Of a stretch of DNA of 64,000 nucleotides, positions 50,101-64,000 are shown in pieces (the first letter of the stretch is position 1; each line of letters begins with the position of its first letter). Source of the stretch: Varroa destructor (Eukaryota; Arthropoda; Arachnida; Mesostigmata; Varroidae); NCBI RefSeq assembly GCF_002443255.2, contig NW_019211455.1, forward strand, positions 44,960,103-45,024,102, in the 5' to 3' direction. A model generated the notes under the pieces. The model worked only from the letters and a program-made list of their open reading frames with translations. It ran no database searches and was not told the DNA's origin. The translations under genes and the position numbers were made by a program.

Positions 50101-53100
50101 TCCCAAGATAGGACACAGAGCCGTGGAGGTGGAGTGACACACGTACGGTATCGCTACATTTATGTTGCCGAGCGCCTCTTTCCATTTCTCACTTAGCCAC
50201 TTTCCCTGGAAGATTCCTGACCAAACCAGACGTGTAGCTGGATCTTGCGGCTACGTTCGAGCTTTTCTACTCTTATACCGCTTCGTTTTTCCGCCCTTCG
50301 TTTCGTAGTTTTCGGTCTTCGCGTGTTGCCGCGTCACTGTGAGTATCTTTACCCACAGGAGAGCGGGAGACGGGCGGACGTTACCCGACCGCATGAGTGA
50401 TGATTGTGAGCTTCACTGTGTAGAACTGCGTCGACTAAGACATATCACAGGACCAACCATGGCAAAGCGAGCAAACGATGGCAGTCTTCATTCAACTCGA
50501 CCATGTTTGAGAAGGTATGGTGAGTGCGATTCGTCATATTCAGAACTACATTACAGCCGAAATCCGCTTTTTTTTTCCTATAAGCATTACCTGCTTGCAA
50601 CCCCCGCAAACCAGGCAGCGTGGAAATAGTTCACTCACATCTTCTTCTATTTCTGCGCAAAGCACGGTACTTCAACCGACATCAGCCTTCGCGGCGTCGT
50701 ATCGAGCCCATCGAAGCTATATAACTGTAGGGTGCATGTATCGTGAAAAGTGATACTTTGTTCTCAGAGAACTCATCTCGTAGTCGCCCCGTTTTTTAGC
50801 CTCAGTCCTCACCACCTTAGGCCCATGCCTGCTATGTTTGCAAAGGATTCTTGGGTCTCTTGATACGAGCCACCATGAACAGTTGGAAAAGGACGATTCC
50901 GTAAGAGTTTTACTGCAGATATTGCCCGCCAGCCAGCCAAACCTCACCAAGTGGGTAAGGAATGCGAGGCCGACGACATAGGAGAACAATCGCAATACTG
51001 AACACCTTGACAAGGAGAACCTATCCCGACAAACAGAACATTTGCTTATACGTAACACAAAGCAACTTTTATGTGAAACGATTCAAGAGTGACCTTGCAG
51101 AGCAAGAACTAGGAGATCGTTTCGAAAGTTGCGAGTGAATTTTCCCTTACACTTAAACACACAAGTAGTATCGCGTCCAGCATCTGTCCTAACTTGCCCT
51201 TCGTTTTACTTGCGCTCTCATGCTTTGAAACCATGAAACACGAACGGCACATGCTCGGCTATCGTGTAAATATCGTAGAAAGAACACTTTCCAGAAGATA
51301 GTCGAAGATAGAATCCTTGAACCGTATTAATTTATCCAGTCGTCGTACGCACACACAGCAAAACACAAGGTTTGCACTCGTTGGTGTAACGTTCCCCTTT
51401 TACTACTTATGTCAGATACGGCGTTCGGTCTCCGGCTTCTGTCACTCACGACACCGGTGCGATATTACGGCAAAGGGCAAGTGTAAGGATAGAATTGGCT
51501 AGAGGTGAAACTTTTGCAAAAGAGAGAGGAACTACCAAAGACGAAACGTACTAGGGACGGCCCGGTGGTGACGGCTATCGGCGTCCAATAGCTATAGGAG
51601 ATCTGAGACATCGAGGAGTAGGAATAAAGGCAATACACCACATGTCGAGAAAGTAGAGGATGCGCCAGGATCCTTACTCCTGGCGGAGTGACCTAAGTAC
51701 ACTAAGACTTGATTCAGGAGTAGAGAAGGCGCTGAAAATGAGGACTCTTGGGAGAAAGGCTTCGCTGCAGAAGTTGGCGGAAGTGTAACCATCGGCTTGT
51801 GCCATTTCCCGTTAGGCGACTTAAACAGCATCAACATCGATTCCGCATGATGTACATAATGCCTAATGTCTGTGCGCCTAGCTGGCCTTTAAAGACCAGC
51901 AGACACAGTCTTCCAAGGGTTTCGTAGGAGAAAGAATCTACATTTTCGACTTTTCGCAGAAAGATGGTGAAAACGAAGCGAACAGAGAGAACTTAAGTGC
52001 GATCGTAAATAACAGAGATTGCAAAAATGGTGAAAGAGCAGAAGAAGCGCTCGTCTAAAGGTTTCGCTCTTGACTCAATCTGATTTCGCTAGCAAGAAGG
52101 AGGCAACCTTATGCTGCGGTCGGCTGCTGAAACAGAACGAATTGACGCATGGAACCGCAAGCCGAAGTGCTACACAGAGTTCAATAGAACGACCAGAAGT
52201 ATAGGCCAAGTCGAAGAAAAATACCCACAGACATATATTCACACAGAGATGAGAGAGAGCATGAATATGCGTATATTTGTTCCAGGAACCGCTACGGCCT
52301 AGACGACTTTAATAGCTGAGGCCTACGTGGATGGTAGCGCTGTCTGTCGAATTCGTTGTTCGTATTCGGAGCTACAATAAGTCAAGCTACCGTACGTTGG
52401 TTGTTCATTTTAGTACCGCACACTATATAAGGCAGTATATGGGTGGTGGGAAAACTCATTGTGAAACTTTACCCTTTGACGTACAGGGCTCCGCGAGGCT
52501 TCGGTGGTGGAGGAGCGTAGGCCCCGAGTATAACGGAGGTCTCCTAGGAAGGGCAAAAAACTGAAAAAGAAATCCACCGTTTGGCACCAACACGATGCCT
52601 TCGTATCTTTCCGTGCCGGCGCGCATCACCGCATATCGAGATGCAGAGGAGCAAATCTCTACGACCCAACGAGGCTAGGCTGACGGTCGCGCGACGCTAG
52701 TTGGAGATGCGGGCTTCGATAGTGGCGTCGTCTGAGTTGGTGCACCCGCAGGCAAACGCTTCCGGCACCACGATTCAGTGAGCATTTTCCACATGGCTGA
52801 GTATGTTTTGACATGTTTGTATTTCGTTGGCTGCCAGGAAGGCATCTACCAGAAGACGGAAAGCCATGGGGGGCAGCCACAAAGGACGAACAACCCAGCG
52901 AGCATAGCCATGTCCATGCGAAAGCAAACTTTAGGAAGAAACAAGTTGATTTAAAGAACACATGCATACAGCGCTTGGTTTGCAGCCACTGTACAGCGTA
53001 CTAGTTTGATACAAAGTGCAATATCCAAGTTTAATGTTCGCCAGTTTGGTGGTTCCCATTCGGCAGAATATATGTAGTAGGTTTTGGTTTCCCCTGACGA

Positions 53101-56100
53101 CAACGAATTAGCCCCAATCCACTGCGTTACTTCACTTCGATGGCGAACCAAAAACAGTGTGATACAAAAAAACTATATTTAGTTTGTCAGGAATAATTCA
53201 GCCGAGGCTTAGTTCTTTTCACATGCCCACACATTTTCGCGTTTTCTATTTTCGGAGCAAAACGGAGCAAACCAGAAGGTCAAGAAATTCAGGGCAAATT
53301 GAATCGGGATATTGTATGTGTACGAATGGCCATGTGGAGTGGTCGCGACGGGTGCTGGAATCGTTTGTGCTGGGGGACCGTAAAATGGGGCCGATATCAA
53401 ATTGCATTGGCATGGCGTGACATCTGATTCCGAAATTGAAAGCTGCCGACGCACGGTCGAGACCCAAGCTGAATCCTTGATTAAATAATCCATTCCATGC
53501 AGTCATTGACATGAGGGACCACCCCGTTTCACCGTTCGTCCGAGGGGTCCCGTTTCTCCGTCTAGACACATGTTTAATTATAATGCCCCTATGCTCCCCA
53601 GCCTCCAACGTTCCCCATTCCCCTTGAATATTTCGTTGCTTGTGGTACAGTAAGTCCATTGGGGGCCCTTTCTGCAGCCTCCAATCGGGCTCTACGAAGA
53701 GACTTACCCTCAAAGAACCCTCCAGCGAGGGAAGAGTTTCAGCGAGGGGGAAAAACCGGTCGAGACGAGGTTCACTTCAGTTTTGCATCGGTGCCCCAAC
53801 ACGTCTGTGCCCAGTACGCATCAGCCGACTTCGTACGCAAGTATCGATTGTGCTATGTTCCGTTCTGCCGATCGAGAGGCCAAGAGCCCGCTCGCGCGTC
53901 TGTTGGCCCTTTCTGTTTCCCCCAACTACTGATCGGGAAAGTCTGGAGGCGATTGGAGGTTCGACGCTTGCGGCTCATTCCTTTACATCTGAGATCTTCT
54001 CTCGGCTTATCTAACTACGGAGAGCTTACCAAAGCACAAGCGCAATAGCGTGGGAGAAATTCGCCCACCGAAAAAATTCCAGAAAGGAAAATACAAAACA
54101 CGCTTAGTCAGGTGCCTGTATATAATGTGAATAAGCTGATGTGCGAGTGTTCATAAACGGAGACATTCTTTGCCGAGCACTTGTTTCTTTATGCGTGCAT
54201 GCTTTTTGCCAGCCTTTTAGGGTGAACTTAGCTATTCTGCTCTATACAATTCTACCAATTTTCCAAGCTAAAGAAACAACATTTTTGAAGACTGGGACGC
54301 AAAACTTTCGGTCCAAGAAACAATAATTGCTGTTCGACGTCATGCCATTAATTACAACGCAAACCGATGCTCCCATTTGGGGCTGGCCACTGAAAAGCCA
54401 AGGCAGACGCTCTCCCTAATCACGTTCTTTTTCATCCGCCTATGTTTTTCTGCTATTTTCGAATTGCGTAGCATAGAGTTCCTCCTACACCAGCAGACTG
54501 CATTGCATCGCAGAGGTCCTCTCCATCTCGTAGAGAAAATCCAACCAAATGGAGAAGCGGCCGGCAAATTGAGTGGAGTCGGCAGTAACAAACATCGAGA
54601 ATCCAATCATGGCTATAGCCATTGAAAAGAAAATTCATCGTATCCTCAATCCTACTTTCAACTGAAGGCCACCATCTACCCTTGCCGACTACACTTTCAG
54701 CACAAGAAACACTATGTGTGTAGCATCTGGAGACCGCGGGAAAAATCATTGCTTCTAAGGCGGTAACCCCGTTGTGAGTGCGGAAAAAATAACCACCGCA
54801 GAGAGCCCGAGTTGATTCATTCGCCAATACCGGTGTTCTGCCAACTGCCAAGCTACATCAGCTCGCAGGCAGACTACCTGGTTGGTAGGCGGTATAATTG
54901 CCTTTTCCTGGCTCGGCCTGCCCTGCTGTGTCCTATCCTAACTGTACTAACACGCGAGCCGCAAGCTTAGTGTCAGTGAAGTGAGTCAGGATGTACTAAT
55001 GGCCAGATGCTATTTTTATAAGGGGTGCGCATTGACGTTCGTTCTAGGATGTTTAACGCAAGATTTTTCTTTCAGGAGACATTCAATCTCAACGGATGGC
55101 AGAACCGATTATGATAGTTGAAATGAGAAATTTAGTCGCTTCATTTTCTCGGTAGCTATTTCCTCCTTTTCGTTTGTTGCTTATTCTAGTAAAGTGATAC
55201 CCATGAATAGTTCATGCCACATAAACGGTAGTAAGCTTGACATAGACATATTGTTGGCCATTTATATAACGGCTTTGCTGAACTCCAGTGCCATGAGATG
55301 ATTTTACCTATACAACAGACTTACTGGTGTCGTAGTGTTGCTATTGTCACGAGCGTGGACGTCTTGTTGACACATTCAATGAAAGCATGTTTGTCTACTA
55401 TCCTTAGCACTATCTATGAAGAGGCATGTTGAGGACTAGGAATAAGCTGACCCGAGCCAGCCGTCAGATGTAACGACGTTTATCGGTGACGATATTCCTA
55501 AGCGCTAAAGTTACGATTTTCGTACTTGGAATGAGCGAGCTAGAAAAGCAAAGAGCGACCAGCCACTTTAGAGGTCAATCCAATTGCTATCGTTCGAGAC
55601 GTCTCCACCTTGTTATGAGAACAGGTTTCTCTGACAAAAGTTCCTATCGATGGCTGAAGCTCACGCCTTTTATCACCATGCTGAGCAACGGCTGAAACCG
55701 ATGGCGGTTTGTCGTCGGTAGAAATTATCCAACCCGTTTTACTTTAAGGATGCGTATATATGGCAGCATATAAAGAATGATGGCTCGGCAGACCTGTAGC
55801 AGATGCGAGGCGATTTAAAAATCCCGCCAAAGCATCACGAACGTGATTTTTATCGATGTGAATTGGCTCAAGCAATCGCCTCTCTGTAGACAGGGTATAG
55901 ACATATAAGTACGTGTGGCCTGTTGCTGTATGTTGTAACGTAACGTAGCTTAGCCATTCGTAAATTAGACTGAATAAATAAAATACTGAACTGATTGCAA
56001 TAGCACCAGCGAGCCATTACGAATATGGCATAAATGTCTATTAGGTAAAAATGAAACAATTCGCTCTAGGTACTATGCGCTATGGCCTTACAGCCAAGGT

Positions 56101-59100
56101 GTCCCTTAGCGTGCTGGCCAAGAGTTAAACAAGTTGGTATTCGACAGAGACATTTCAACGTTTCATTAATGGTCTAAGGCAGGTGAATTGGTTGCAAGCT
56201 TCTCCATCGGTGTATCCTCGCCGAGTTACTCTTTTATGTTATCTGTATGGATGTATTAAGTTTTTAATTTGCTATAATCAACTTAATGTCTCTTTCATTC
56301 TATTAATCTATTTCATTGCATTGTCTGTATAGGACGTAATAAAGAATTGAGCCATCATCGGTACCAGTAACCGAGCCGTGATCTATTGTGAACAATACTG
56401 TGCTAACATTAGCGTCGTTCAGACCGGTGCGCTAAGAGCGTATCCGACTCCTGCCTTAAGCACTGGCTGATTTATCAACGTCGGCACACCCCACCCCCCA
56501 ATCACTCCGCTACATGAATAGGAAATCCGAGTGACGTACCAACGCGCCAGCAACAAAAATTGTGCTAGACAACCTCAATTGATCAGAAAATCCGCCTAGG
56601 CTTTTCTTGATGCAAGTTTTTCTCTAAAATTTCTACCTGCTGCTTCTACTTTAGCGCAGAGTCACTCCTGATGTCCACACACAATCAGGTACAGTTATAT
56701 ACCTGGTAAAACTTCCGTAGCCGAGTGTTTCACCATTCATTGATGTGCTGTACTTTTAAGTAAAACAGGTTACCCCAACACAAACGTAGAAGCAGCAGGA
56801 TTGTATTGTACTGGTTTTCCCGCGTAAGCTGCAATTTCGTTCCATGTTTTTGTTGATGAGTGATCACTGAGTTATATCTGATATAGGACGAAGTAACGGT
56901 AAAAGTATTGCGTTGAGATTCGTTACCAAGGAATACCCGAAAAGCAAACGTGTCGATATATTTATAAATCTGCAGCGCGGGCCAATACGCAGGAAAATAG
57001 AAAGATAACGGGTCACACATTGAATGCAGGAAAAAAGGTTCGCCTTGCTTATGACCGAACCCATATATATCCGGATTGAGTGCGAGGCTCATCTAATCCA
57101 ACCCACTCAATTTCTTTCTGCGCAATACATCCATGTAATGGTAAAAAGCCCTTCTTATTTTCTCATAATGTACTTCATGCAGCAATTCAGCTTATTGCTG
57201 CTACTTCAACACGAGGTCTGCGAGGAAGTCTCTATGCACCTCATACTTGTTAATGACTCGAAAAATATGCGAAGTGTAAGTAGTAGAGTGCTAGAGCGGG
57301 TGAGATGGGAAATGTCGAATGAAGAAGTTAGTTGTCCTGCCTCTCTCCCAATTTTTCTGATATTCCAGTTCTGTGCTAGTCTCGAATATTATGCACAAGG
57401 TATGTAACTGTCCGAGAAAACTTTGCATGCACCTCCTACTCTGTGCATGACGCAGCCATATCGCACTGCACGCCATACGCCGTTTATGCGAGCGAACCCA
57501 GCTATGCTACGCCGAAAATGTGGGGTGGTCCAACAAATTCAGTTGAGATCAACTTATCTTAATAGCATACAAGCAAGAGTGAAAGGAAAGCGAACAATCT
57601 AATAAACTTTAAATGAACACCAGGGGACTTGGTTAGGGCATGAAACAAGGGTAAAATGGGGGGAAACTACTACCTATGTTCTGTAGGCTTTCAAGCCCTA
57701 CTGCGTCCACCAAATTCGGCTGCATCCGGGCTCTCCTACGAAAGTGTCAACCGACCCATGGACTTTCAAGCTCTTCGTAGGACGCCACATTATTGGCGTC
57801 ATTTTGATCTGTAAATAGAGATTCTGCTCTAATGGCACTGCAAAGTAGCCACACTTATGCTCACGCGATCCACCGTCTTCAAAACATCGTGTGATTATCC
57901 AATACTCTAACCAAATGGTGCCATTGTCGACTACGAATTTCTCTTGCTGCCCTCATCTAGACCCATAGCTAGGCTGCGTGGGCAATCCGAAAGGGGTCCG
58001 CTAACTCCTAAAGCATCTAAGTGTCACTTGCCTTATGGCATACACATCAATGGTATTTTAAAACCAACACTCCTTCGCTCTTCTTTTGCTTCGTCTACTA
58101 GGTCAGTTGCCCCAGCTCCTTCAGTCTTTTTCCCTCTTTTGCTTTATCCTCTAATAGATTCTTTTACCTCAACCCCCAACAAGCAGTTACTTCCCCATTT
58201 ATTCGTACCAGCTCGTTTTGACATGTGTATGTCTGATAATGCCGCATGGATGCTCACTACAACTACTAGTAGCATCCGCTTTTTCCTCGCTGGCCCCACT
58301 GAATAAACGAAGTACAATGCTAAAAGGTTAGATAAATAGCGCTACGAATGTTGTCTTTTTTTCGTTACCTGTCGGCAGGAAGCAATGTGCGTGTGGTACC
58401 ATCGGGTAGCTGCTATAGAAGTGGGAAAGCATGGCAGGCGCCAACCTATTTTTCTCTGCCTACACCATCCTTTACTTTGCCCCTGGCCCCGTTTTCCCTC
58501 GGCCACGCCCAAATCCCTTGCTTGAACGCCGATAACTGCTCTTTCAGAACCAAACAGATCCATTGTTCTTCTCGCGCCAGTGAGATGCGCAAACTACTGA
58601 GGGAGACTTGGCAGGCTAAATAGTAATAGACGCTGAAGAGGGAGAGGAGATGCAATGAAACGTAAAATTTCTTCGTCCTTTAACTTTTTCCCATTCTCGC
58701 TTTTTTCTCATGTTCTCTATGTGTACCGTATGTCGTTTTTTTTTTACCAATGTTCAGCACCTGGGGCCCAGTGCTGCCCTTTCTCGTTGTAAAGACTACG
58801 CTTAACAGTAGGATAGATCACCATCAGAAAAGCCTCTCTCCCTCGCGGCGGCGATTCCTATTCACCAACTTTTTCTAGAACTCGGACGGATCTGCTCAGT
58901 TTCAATTTGAACCCTGTTTGCCCCTCGCGCTAAAATAAAATTCGATTGTTCATTATTCTTCATTCAAGTTGAATTAACATCCCATTAAATTCCCTCTTAG
59001 CCCCCGTTGCTTCGCGTGTGCCGTGCCGCCTTGGCTCTTCGCTCGTATGTGGGGTTCTGCCCAATTCCGACTTTCTCGGTTCCTTGGCACCGCTAGCAAG

Positions 59101-62100
59101 TACCACAACCGTAACAAACTGCTACCGAACAAGTGTAGTAATTTTAGCGTAGTACACATCAACTTTCAGCTTGCTGCCGCTTGGTGGCGCTGTTAGCTCT
59201 GATGAGACAATTAAAGAAGAATCGGCGGTCTTGTTTCCATAGAATAAAAAACAAACGTACTTCTATGCAAAGCCACACTCATGATAGCAAAAACAGAGGG
59301 ATTCCCACATTACAACGGACCATTTACATGCAGACAAGTACAGTGCGTTATAATCGGACGTTTATATTGTCGACTAGAACGAGCTTCAATTTAGGTAGCC
59401 TTAGAGCTTATTTGCAATGACTGTTGGTTAAAAGGATGTTTTATGTAGTAACAATAAAGCATGTTATAGGTTAATGTCATCCTAAGGATCGTTTCATTGC
59501 ATCGGTTTTTATTGTGCTCAAATAGAGTCCTTAGTGAATTTCAGCAAAATGAAAGCTTTACACTAGAAGCTTCCAGAACTAAATCTTGACTCGTCGGCCA
59601 GCATTGACATCGCTAATGCTCTGAGCGCTGTTATAGATACCGTTTCCTGGGTATCGGTACTTTCCGTAGAAAGCAAAATAGACCCGAAAATCACAAGTTC
59701 ACCGAGTTGTGATGGACCTTTACAGAGTGCACCCTCTTCTTCGCTGTCGGCCACCTTCCCAGCTTTGAAAGTGATAAATTGTTACTATGATGGCCTCTTG
59801 CCCATTTTCCTTTCCATTTACGCTTGCGTTTTTTCGTCTCTCAGTTTTTTGAACAAAGTTTCATAGAGGGGTAACTTTGATACCGAGTATCATTTATCCC
59901 CCCTACACGCTGGCATTGGCCAGACTGGGGATTCATACAAAAAAGTTGTCAAACGCTTACCGACATGAAATAATGAACTGTTTCATCTTCAACGCGACCA
60001 TATTACAATTCTCTTTCGTTACGCCGCTGATCGTCCGTGTTTTTCGCTCAGCAACAAAAAATGCTGGGCTATTTTTCTAACATCATAAACACCGCTGCAA
60101 TAGTTACTTGAAAAATTATAGAAATTCCTACTACTCACGCTTTGAACCTAATTTGTTTATAGTATATTATTATTTATTATGATGATGAGCAACCTACTCA
60201 AAATTACTTGAGATAATTATATGTGCTTGTTGGCTATTGTTATCATTCCCTTCGTACCATTCTAGCTATTCTAATTTCTAGCAAAAGCCTTGTCACTACA
60301 TGAAGAACCATTATCTCCAGATACAGACTTTACCATAAACACTTTAAGCAGAGTGACCCTGCAGAGAGAGCCCCTCTATCTGGCTTTTTCCTCCACACGT
60401 TTGCCTAAAGGATCGTTGCTTGTGAGCTTTTTTCGACATACATGCGTATGTACGACAGATCACGTTGTGTGACAGGCTCTCACAAGTCACTTCGGATTAG
60501 TAATGTCAACCGGTTTGCTAGACTGGGCTGGAAGAGGTTGACCACCTGCATACGAAAGCAGATAAATCGCTAGACCCAATGGTCGAATCCAACTCTCTCT
60601 ACGGATGTTTAACCGACACAGCAAACAGGACCCACGAAGTATGAGTGATTTACTTCACGTTAACGCTGCTACAATCGAGCTAAAAACCAAGATCGAGTTC
60701 TGTGAACGTCTGTTACCGCGGTTCTTCCCCTCGGAACTTGCGACTGCGAATGTTCTTTCATTTCCTCCACGCCTTGCCTCTACCGAAGTAAACGGATCAT
60801 ACTGGCGAAGAGGCATAAATGTGGATCAGACCTTGGAACGTCGCTTTGTTACCAGTGTCCGATTTGGCCCATTCCGCTACTAATGGAATAGCTTGCGTCA
60901 GTATCCCGCGGTGATCAACTGGCTTCTCAGCCCTGCCTCTCCCCCCTATATCTGAGAAGAAGATCTATCCATGTCGTAGAATCCTTGCTTCCATTGCACC
61001 CTGCTCGCCTGACTAACCCCCATTTTTTTCGGCCTAACGCAACAGATATGCGCACATGGCCAACCAAACCAGTCAAGCTGGCTTCCTCCACGACTGACAG
61101 CCGGCGCTCCGAAAAAATTTCGGGACACGCGATATCCTTCTTGGGGCTCTGTACAGGGCTAGCCTAGCAGCCTTTCCGGATGAGTCGTTCTTGAACTCGA
61201 AGCATACCAGCTACTCCTCTAGGTCCTCTGGCCTTCTTCGGTTGGAACAGCACACATCGTTCGATTGGGGCGCGAGGGATAGTTGCCTACTCCCTTCCTC
61301 TAATGAACCTACATTGCCTGCACCATTCCTTCAAGCCATTTACCCCCCCTCCCCGCCCCTTCCCCAAAATCGACGAATAGCCGGGGACCGGAGAGAGTAT
61401 CACCACGCCAACTCGATCCAAGCTTTTAGTATATGCGTTTTACAGTGCGATAGCTAGCCTTTGTGCACACGGTGCACTAGCTTCATTTTATTCCTTAATT
61501 CGTTCATTGTTACTAACCGCTATTTCCTTCTGGGCTGAATTTAACCCTACTATCCGTAAATGGCTGATTTTCGAACTGTGCAGATTTGTGAAGAAGCAGC
61601 TCAATTCGGCAAGCATCATTCTGACGTAGATACAGGACTAGCTTTACAGAAATGAAAACCATAGTCCACGATATCGTTAAGCGAATTGTCGGTGAGTGAA
61701 TTTAACCAACTATATTCTAGAGCAACACCTTACATAAGGTCTAGTATACGGAAAAAGCCTATGAGAAAAAATCTCTAACATAACAAAAATTACTTTTCCG
61801 CGTTTACTGACTAACTTTGTCTTTACTTTGTATTACCGACTTATATTCTTGTGAAGCCTCCAATATGCATTATCTAGTTAAATAAAGGGAACAAAGAACG
61901 ATTAGTCTTAGCAGCCTCCAGTTCTGGGAGAAGCCAGTTTATGCGAAACAGGGCGTGAAGTTCTTCGTGGATTCGCTGAAAGGGTTATTCGGCCGATCTG
62001 GTAACACACACACACATGGCACAAGCGTACTTTCTTCGAACTGTCCTAAATTCAGCTCATTGTGGCTTTTCGAGGCCATCACAGTCCACGCTTGCAAGGT

Positions 62101-64000
62101 CGCAAGGTCAGTGCCCGCATAGAAAACAATATGGAGACGACGAAAGGAGTAAACGGTAGCAGCTGCGTTTAAGGCGAGGTAGTAGCTGCAAAAGAAGGCA
62201 CACAAGTCTGGAAAGCATTCAGGCGGAAGTAGTCTAGAACGTTGGAACAGTCGAACAGGGAAGGACCCACTCGACTAGCGGTTGAACAGTGCCATTGCAG
62301 TGAAAAGAAACAAATCGTGAACAAATAGTAGTATCTATCTAGCGGCAGCATCAACGCAAGCCGTGTTGTTACTGTGAAGCTACAATGCTCGAAGTAATCG
62401 AGTGACTTTCTGGACAACGAACCGTAGAATCTCTATATAATAATCTAGCATAAGGGTAGGCGTTTGTTGCCAATTGCTTGAATTATATACTAGCAGATTG
62501 TGCCACTCGAATGCTTGTATAGGAATGTATAGACCGAACTACGTACCGTAAAAACGAGGAATGGTTCTGGCGGGTAAGACGATTTAGGTATTACACCGCG
62601 CCACTTCAAGCTTTCGTATAATAGATACGCTCAAAAATAACACATCAGCGGGAAGTGAAGACAGAGCCGTGTGATTAAGTCATTATTTTGAGCCCTCTGC
62701 CTTTGCTTGCCTGCAGGCACTGCGGTTGGTATCCATGGGTCCAGCGCATTCGAGTCGGTAGGCCTCTCGACCTAACAATATATGGGTAAGCCGTAGGGTT
62801 TGGGCAGTACCATGGCTGCACTAGCGGAATAAACTACTGCCGGTATGAACCATACCTTCAACATTCACGTTAGCTTTGGCCACCACCATCAGCGCACCGC
62901 GACCACCTCCAAATAGGATTCAGTATTGCGCCAAATCCACAACAACTACTTCCGATAAAGTCCGGGGATCGTCTTGACAAAAGACCAGCTCAATTCGTAT
63001 GCGCACTACTTCAATCACGGTACCTGAATGAGGTCTCCTCCTGGATTCAGTAGCAGCTACCAACAACAGACCATTTCCTGTCCGGAATCCTCCCTGCAGC
63101 TGACGTAGTATGTTTGCGACCGCGAACCTTGGAGTGAATCTATAGAGCATAATAAAGTTAACCAAGCGGATTTAGGCCACGAAAGCAGACTAAATTTGTG
63201 CATGTGTCAGCCGAGCTGCATCCTGGTTTAAGAACACTCATAGCTAAAATTTGGACAAATCTTGTGGATACCTGGTGTTTGGACGGCGCTACTAGATAGG
63301 TGAAAACAATGAGGTGATAACAAGGCGCATAGGTTTATTTAGCTAGCGCCAGCTAGCTTCCCCATAGAATACCTTTAGGTAACCACAGCATAACTGAAAC
63401 TGGGTTCGAAATTTATTGAACCTTGTGTATTTGTATTATATTAGGCAAAGTAACATATGAGTACAGGTAAGCGGTAGTTTTTACGCAAAGAGCTGTGGTC
63501 CTATCTGAATGATTGAAACCACGAAAGGCACGCCCAGATTTGCTAAGCTAGACACATTCGCGAATGTCAAATCGGATAAATTTATAGAGCTGGATCTCCC
63601 GCTTCTCAGTTCTAGAAAGCATATACATCCGAAGCGATTTAACAATAAGCGTACACAACGACTTCTGTAACCTATAAGTTGGAAGAGACAATAGACCCAT
63701 AAACCTGGTCAGGTCGATCCGCCACACTAGGCTGGTTAAGCCTTGACGGACAGCATGACAATAAATATACATCTATCTTTTATGGGCTTGTTGGGCTTAA
63801 TTCAAGTCGTTGGTCCCGTTCCGACGGTCTGTAATGATCGCCTACAGTGCATTATGCCTGTTTTCGTTCATTAACATTTCGTATGTTGCTCACGCTTTTT
63901 CTAGATATTCGATTAAACCGGAGTATCACCAACGTTAAATCCGCGCTGTAAAATCTAGACTGCCCCTTCCCGTTTAAGACAGTCTCCATTTGGATCATCT
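47123..64000 (-). other. PlexA: Long 5' intron of plexin (inferred), no Sema exon seen
   Basis: Reading upstream of the first PSI exon I find no Sema-domain exon on the - strand to the window edge. This 16.9 kb is therefore best explained as one intron, or several with exons too small for me to see. Contents: a 15-C homopolymer (48132-48146) and ordinary single-copy sequence. Open frames up to 155 codons exist on both strands, such as 53246-53713 (-) and 57024-57407 (+), but none shows a recognisable domain. A nested gene is not excluded. Confidence 0.5.
48132..48146. repeat. Homopolymer, 15 C
   Basis: Fifteen C in a row, inside the inferred plexin intron. Confidence 0.9.

Noticed and set aside
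53246..54048. Overlapping open frames of 94-155 codons on both strands
   Set aside because: Several start without ATG, none has a recognisable domain, and multiple frames are open at once in a GC-richer patch.
57024..57407. 127-codon ATG-started + strand frame in the inferred plexin intron
   Set aside because: No domain, no similarity I recognise and no splice or promoter support; kept only as a remote nested-gene possibility.
1..64000. Search for transposase, reverse transcriptase, integrase, viral or CRISPR features
   Set aside because: No catalytic motif, long terminal repeat, direct-repeat/spacer array or viral protein was recognised in any frame by eye; a RepeatMasker run would be the proper test for non-coding mobile elements.

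Overview
The window is eukaryotic and looks like arthropod nuclear DNA. It is AT-rich, has long introns with GT-AG junctions, many (TA)n, (CA)n, (TC)n and (GAAA)n microsatellites and one assembly gap of 100 N. Gene density is low: I can support three protein-coding genes, one of them incomplete at the window edge. The cuticular-type chitin-binding protein points to an arthropod. A chelicerate or mite is a guess from the long introns and composition and is not proven.

Layout. Positions 1-13.9 kb hold no gene I recognise, only simple repeats and inverted repeats. At 13.9-20.6 kb on the + strand is a secreted proline-rich chitin-binding protein of CPAP1 type. It has a TATA box, one or two 5' UTR exon options, a 17-codon signal-peptide exon, one 3.15 kb coding exon and a short acidic C-terminal exon, about 1116 residues in all. 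Its middle carries one six-cysteine chitin-binding domain, flanked by low-complexity proline-rich sequence with a 42-residue tandem repeat. Positions 20.6-27.7 kb have no clear gene. The main coding exon of a TMEM267-like multi-pass membrane protein lies at 27.757-28.470 kb (+). Positions 28.5-40.7 kb are non-coding and microsatellite-rich, and the + strand looks T-rich by eye from about 30.4 to 38 kb. From 40.692 to 47.122 kb on the - strand are the last six coding exons of a plexin (semaphorin receptor), covering everything after the Sema domain to the stop codon. From 47.123 to 64 kb I find no plexin Sema exon, so this looks like more than 16.9 kb of a single 5' intron.

The genes do not form an operon or a pathway. 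TMEM267-like (+) and plexin (-) are convergent. No phage, CRISPR, insertion sequence, viral element or obvious transposon protein was found. The most unusual object is the CPAP1-type gene, with its repeat-expanded proline-rich exon. Its signal peptide and C-terminus lie in small flanking exons that are easy to miss. Splice junctions were assigned by reading frame, phase and consensus sites, not from transcripts.
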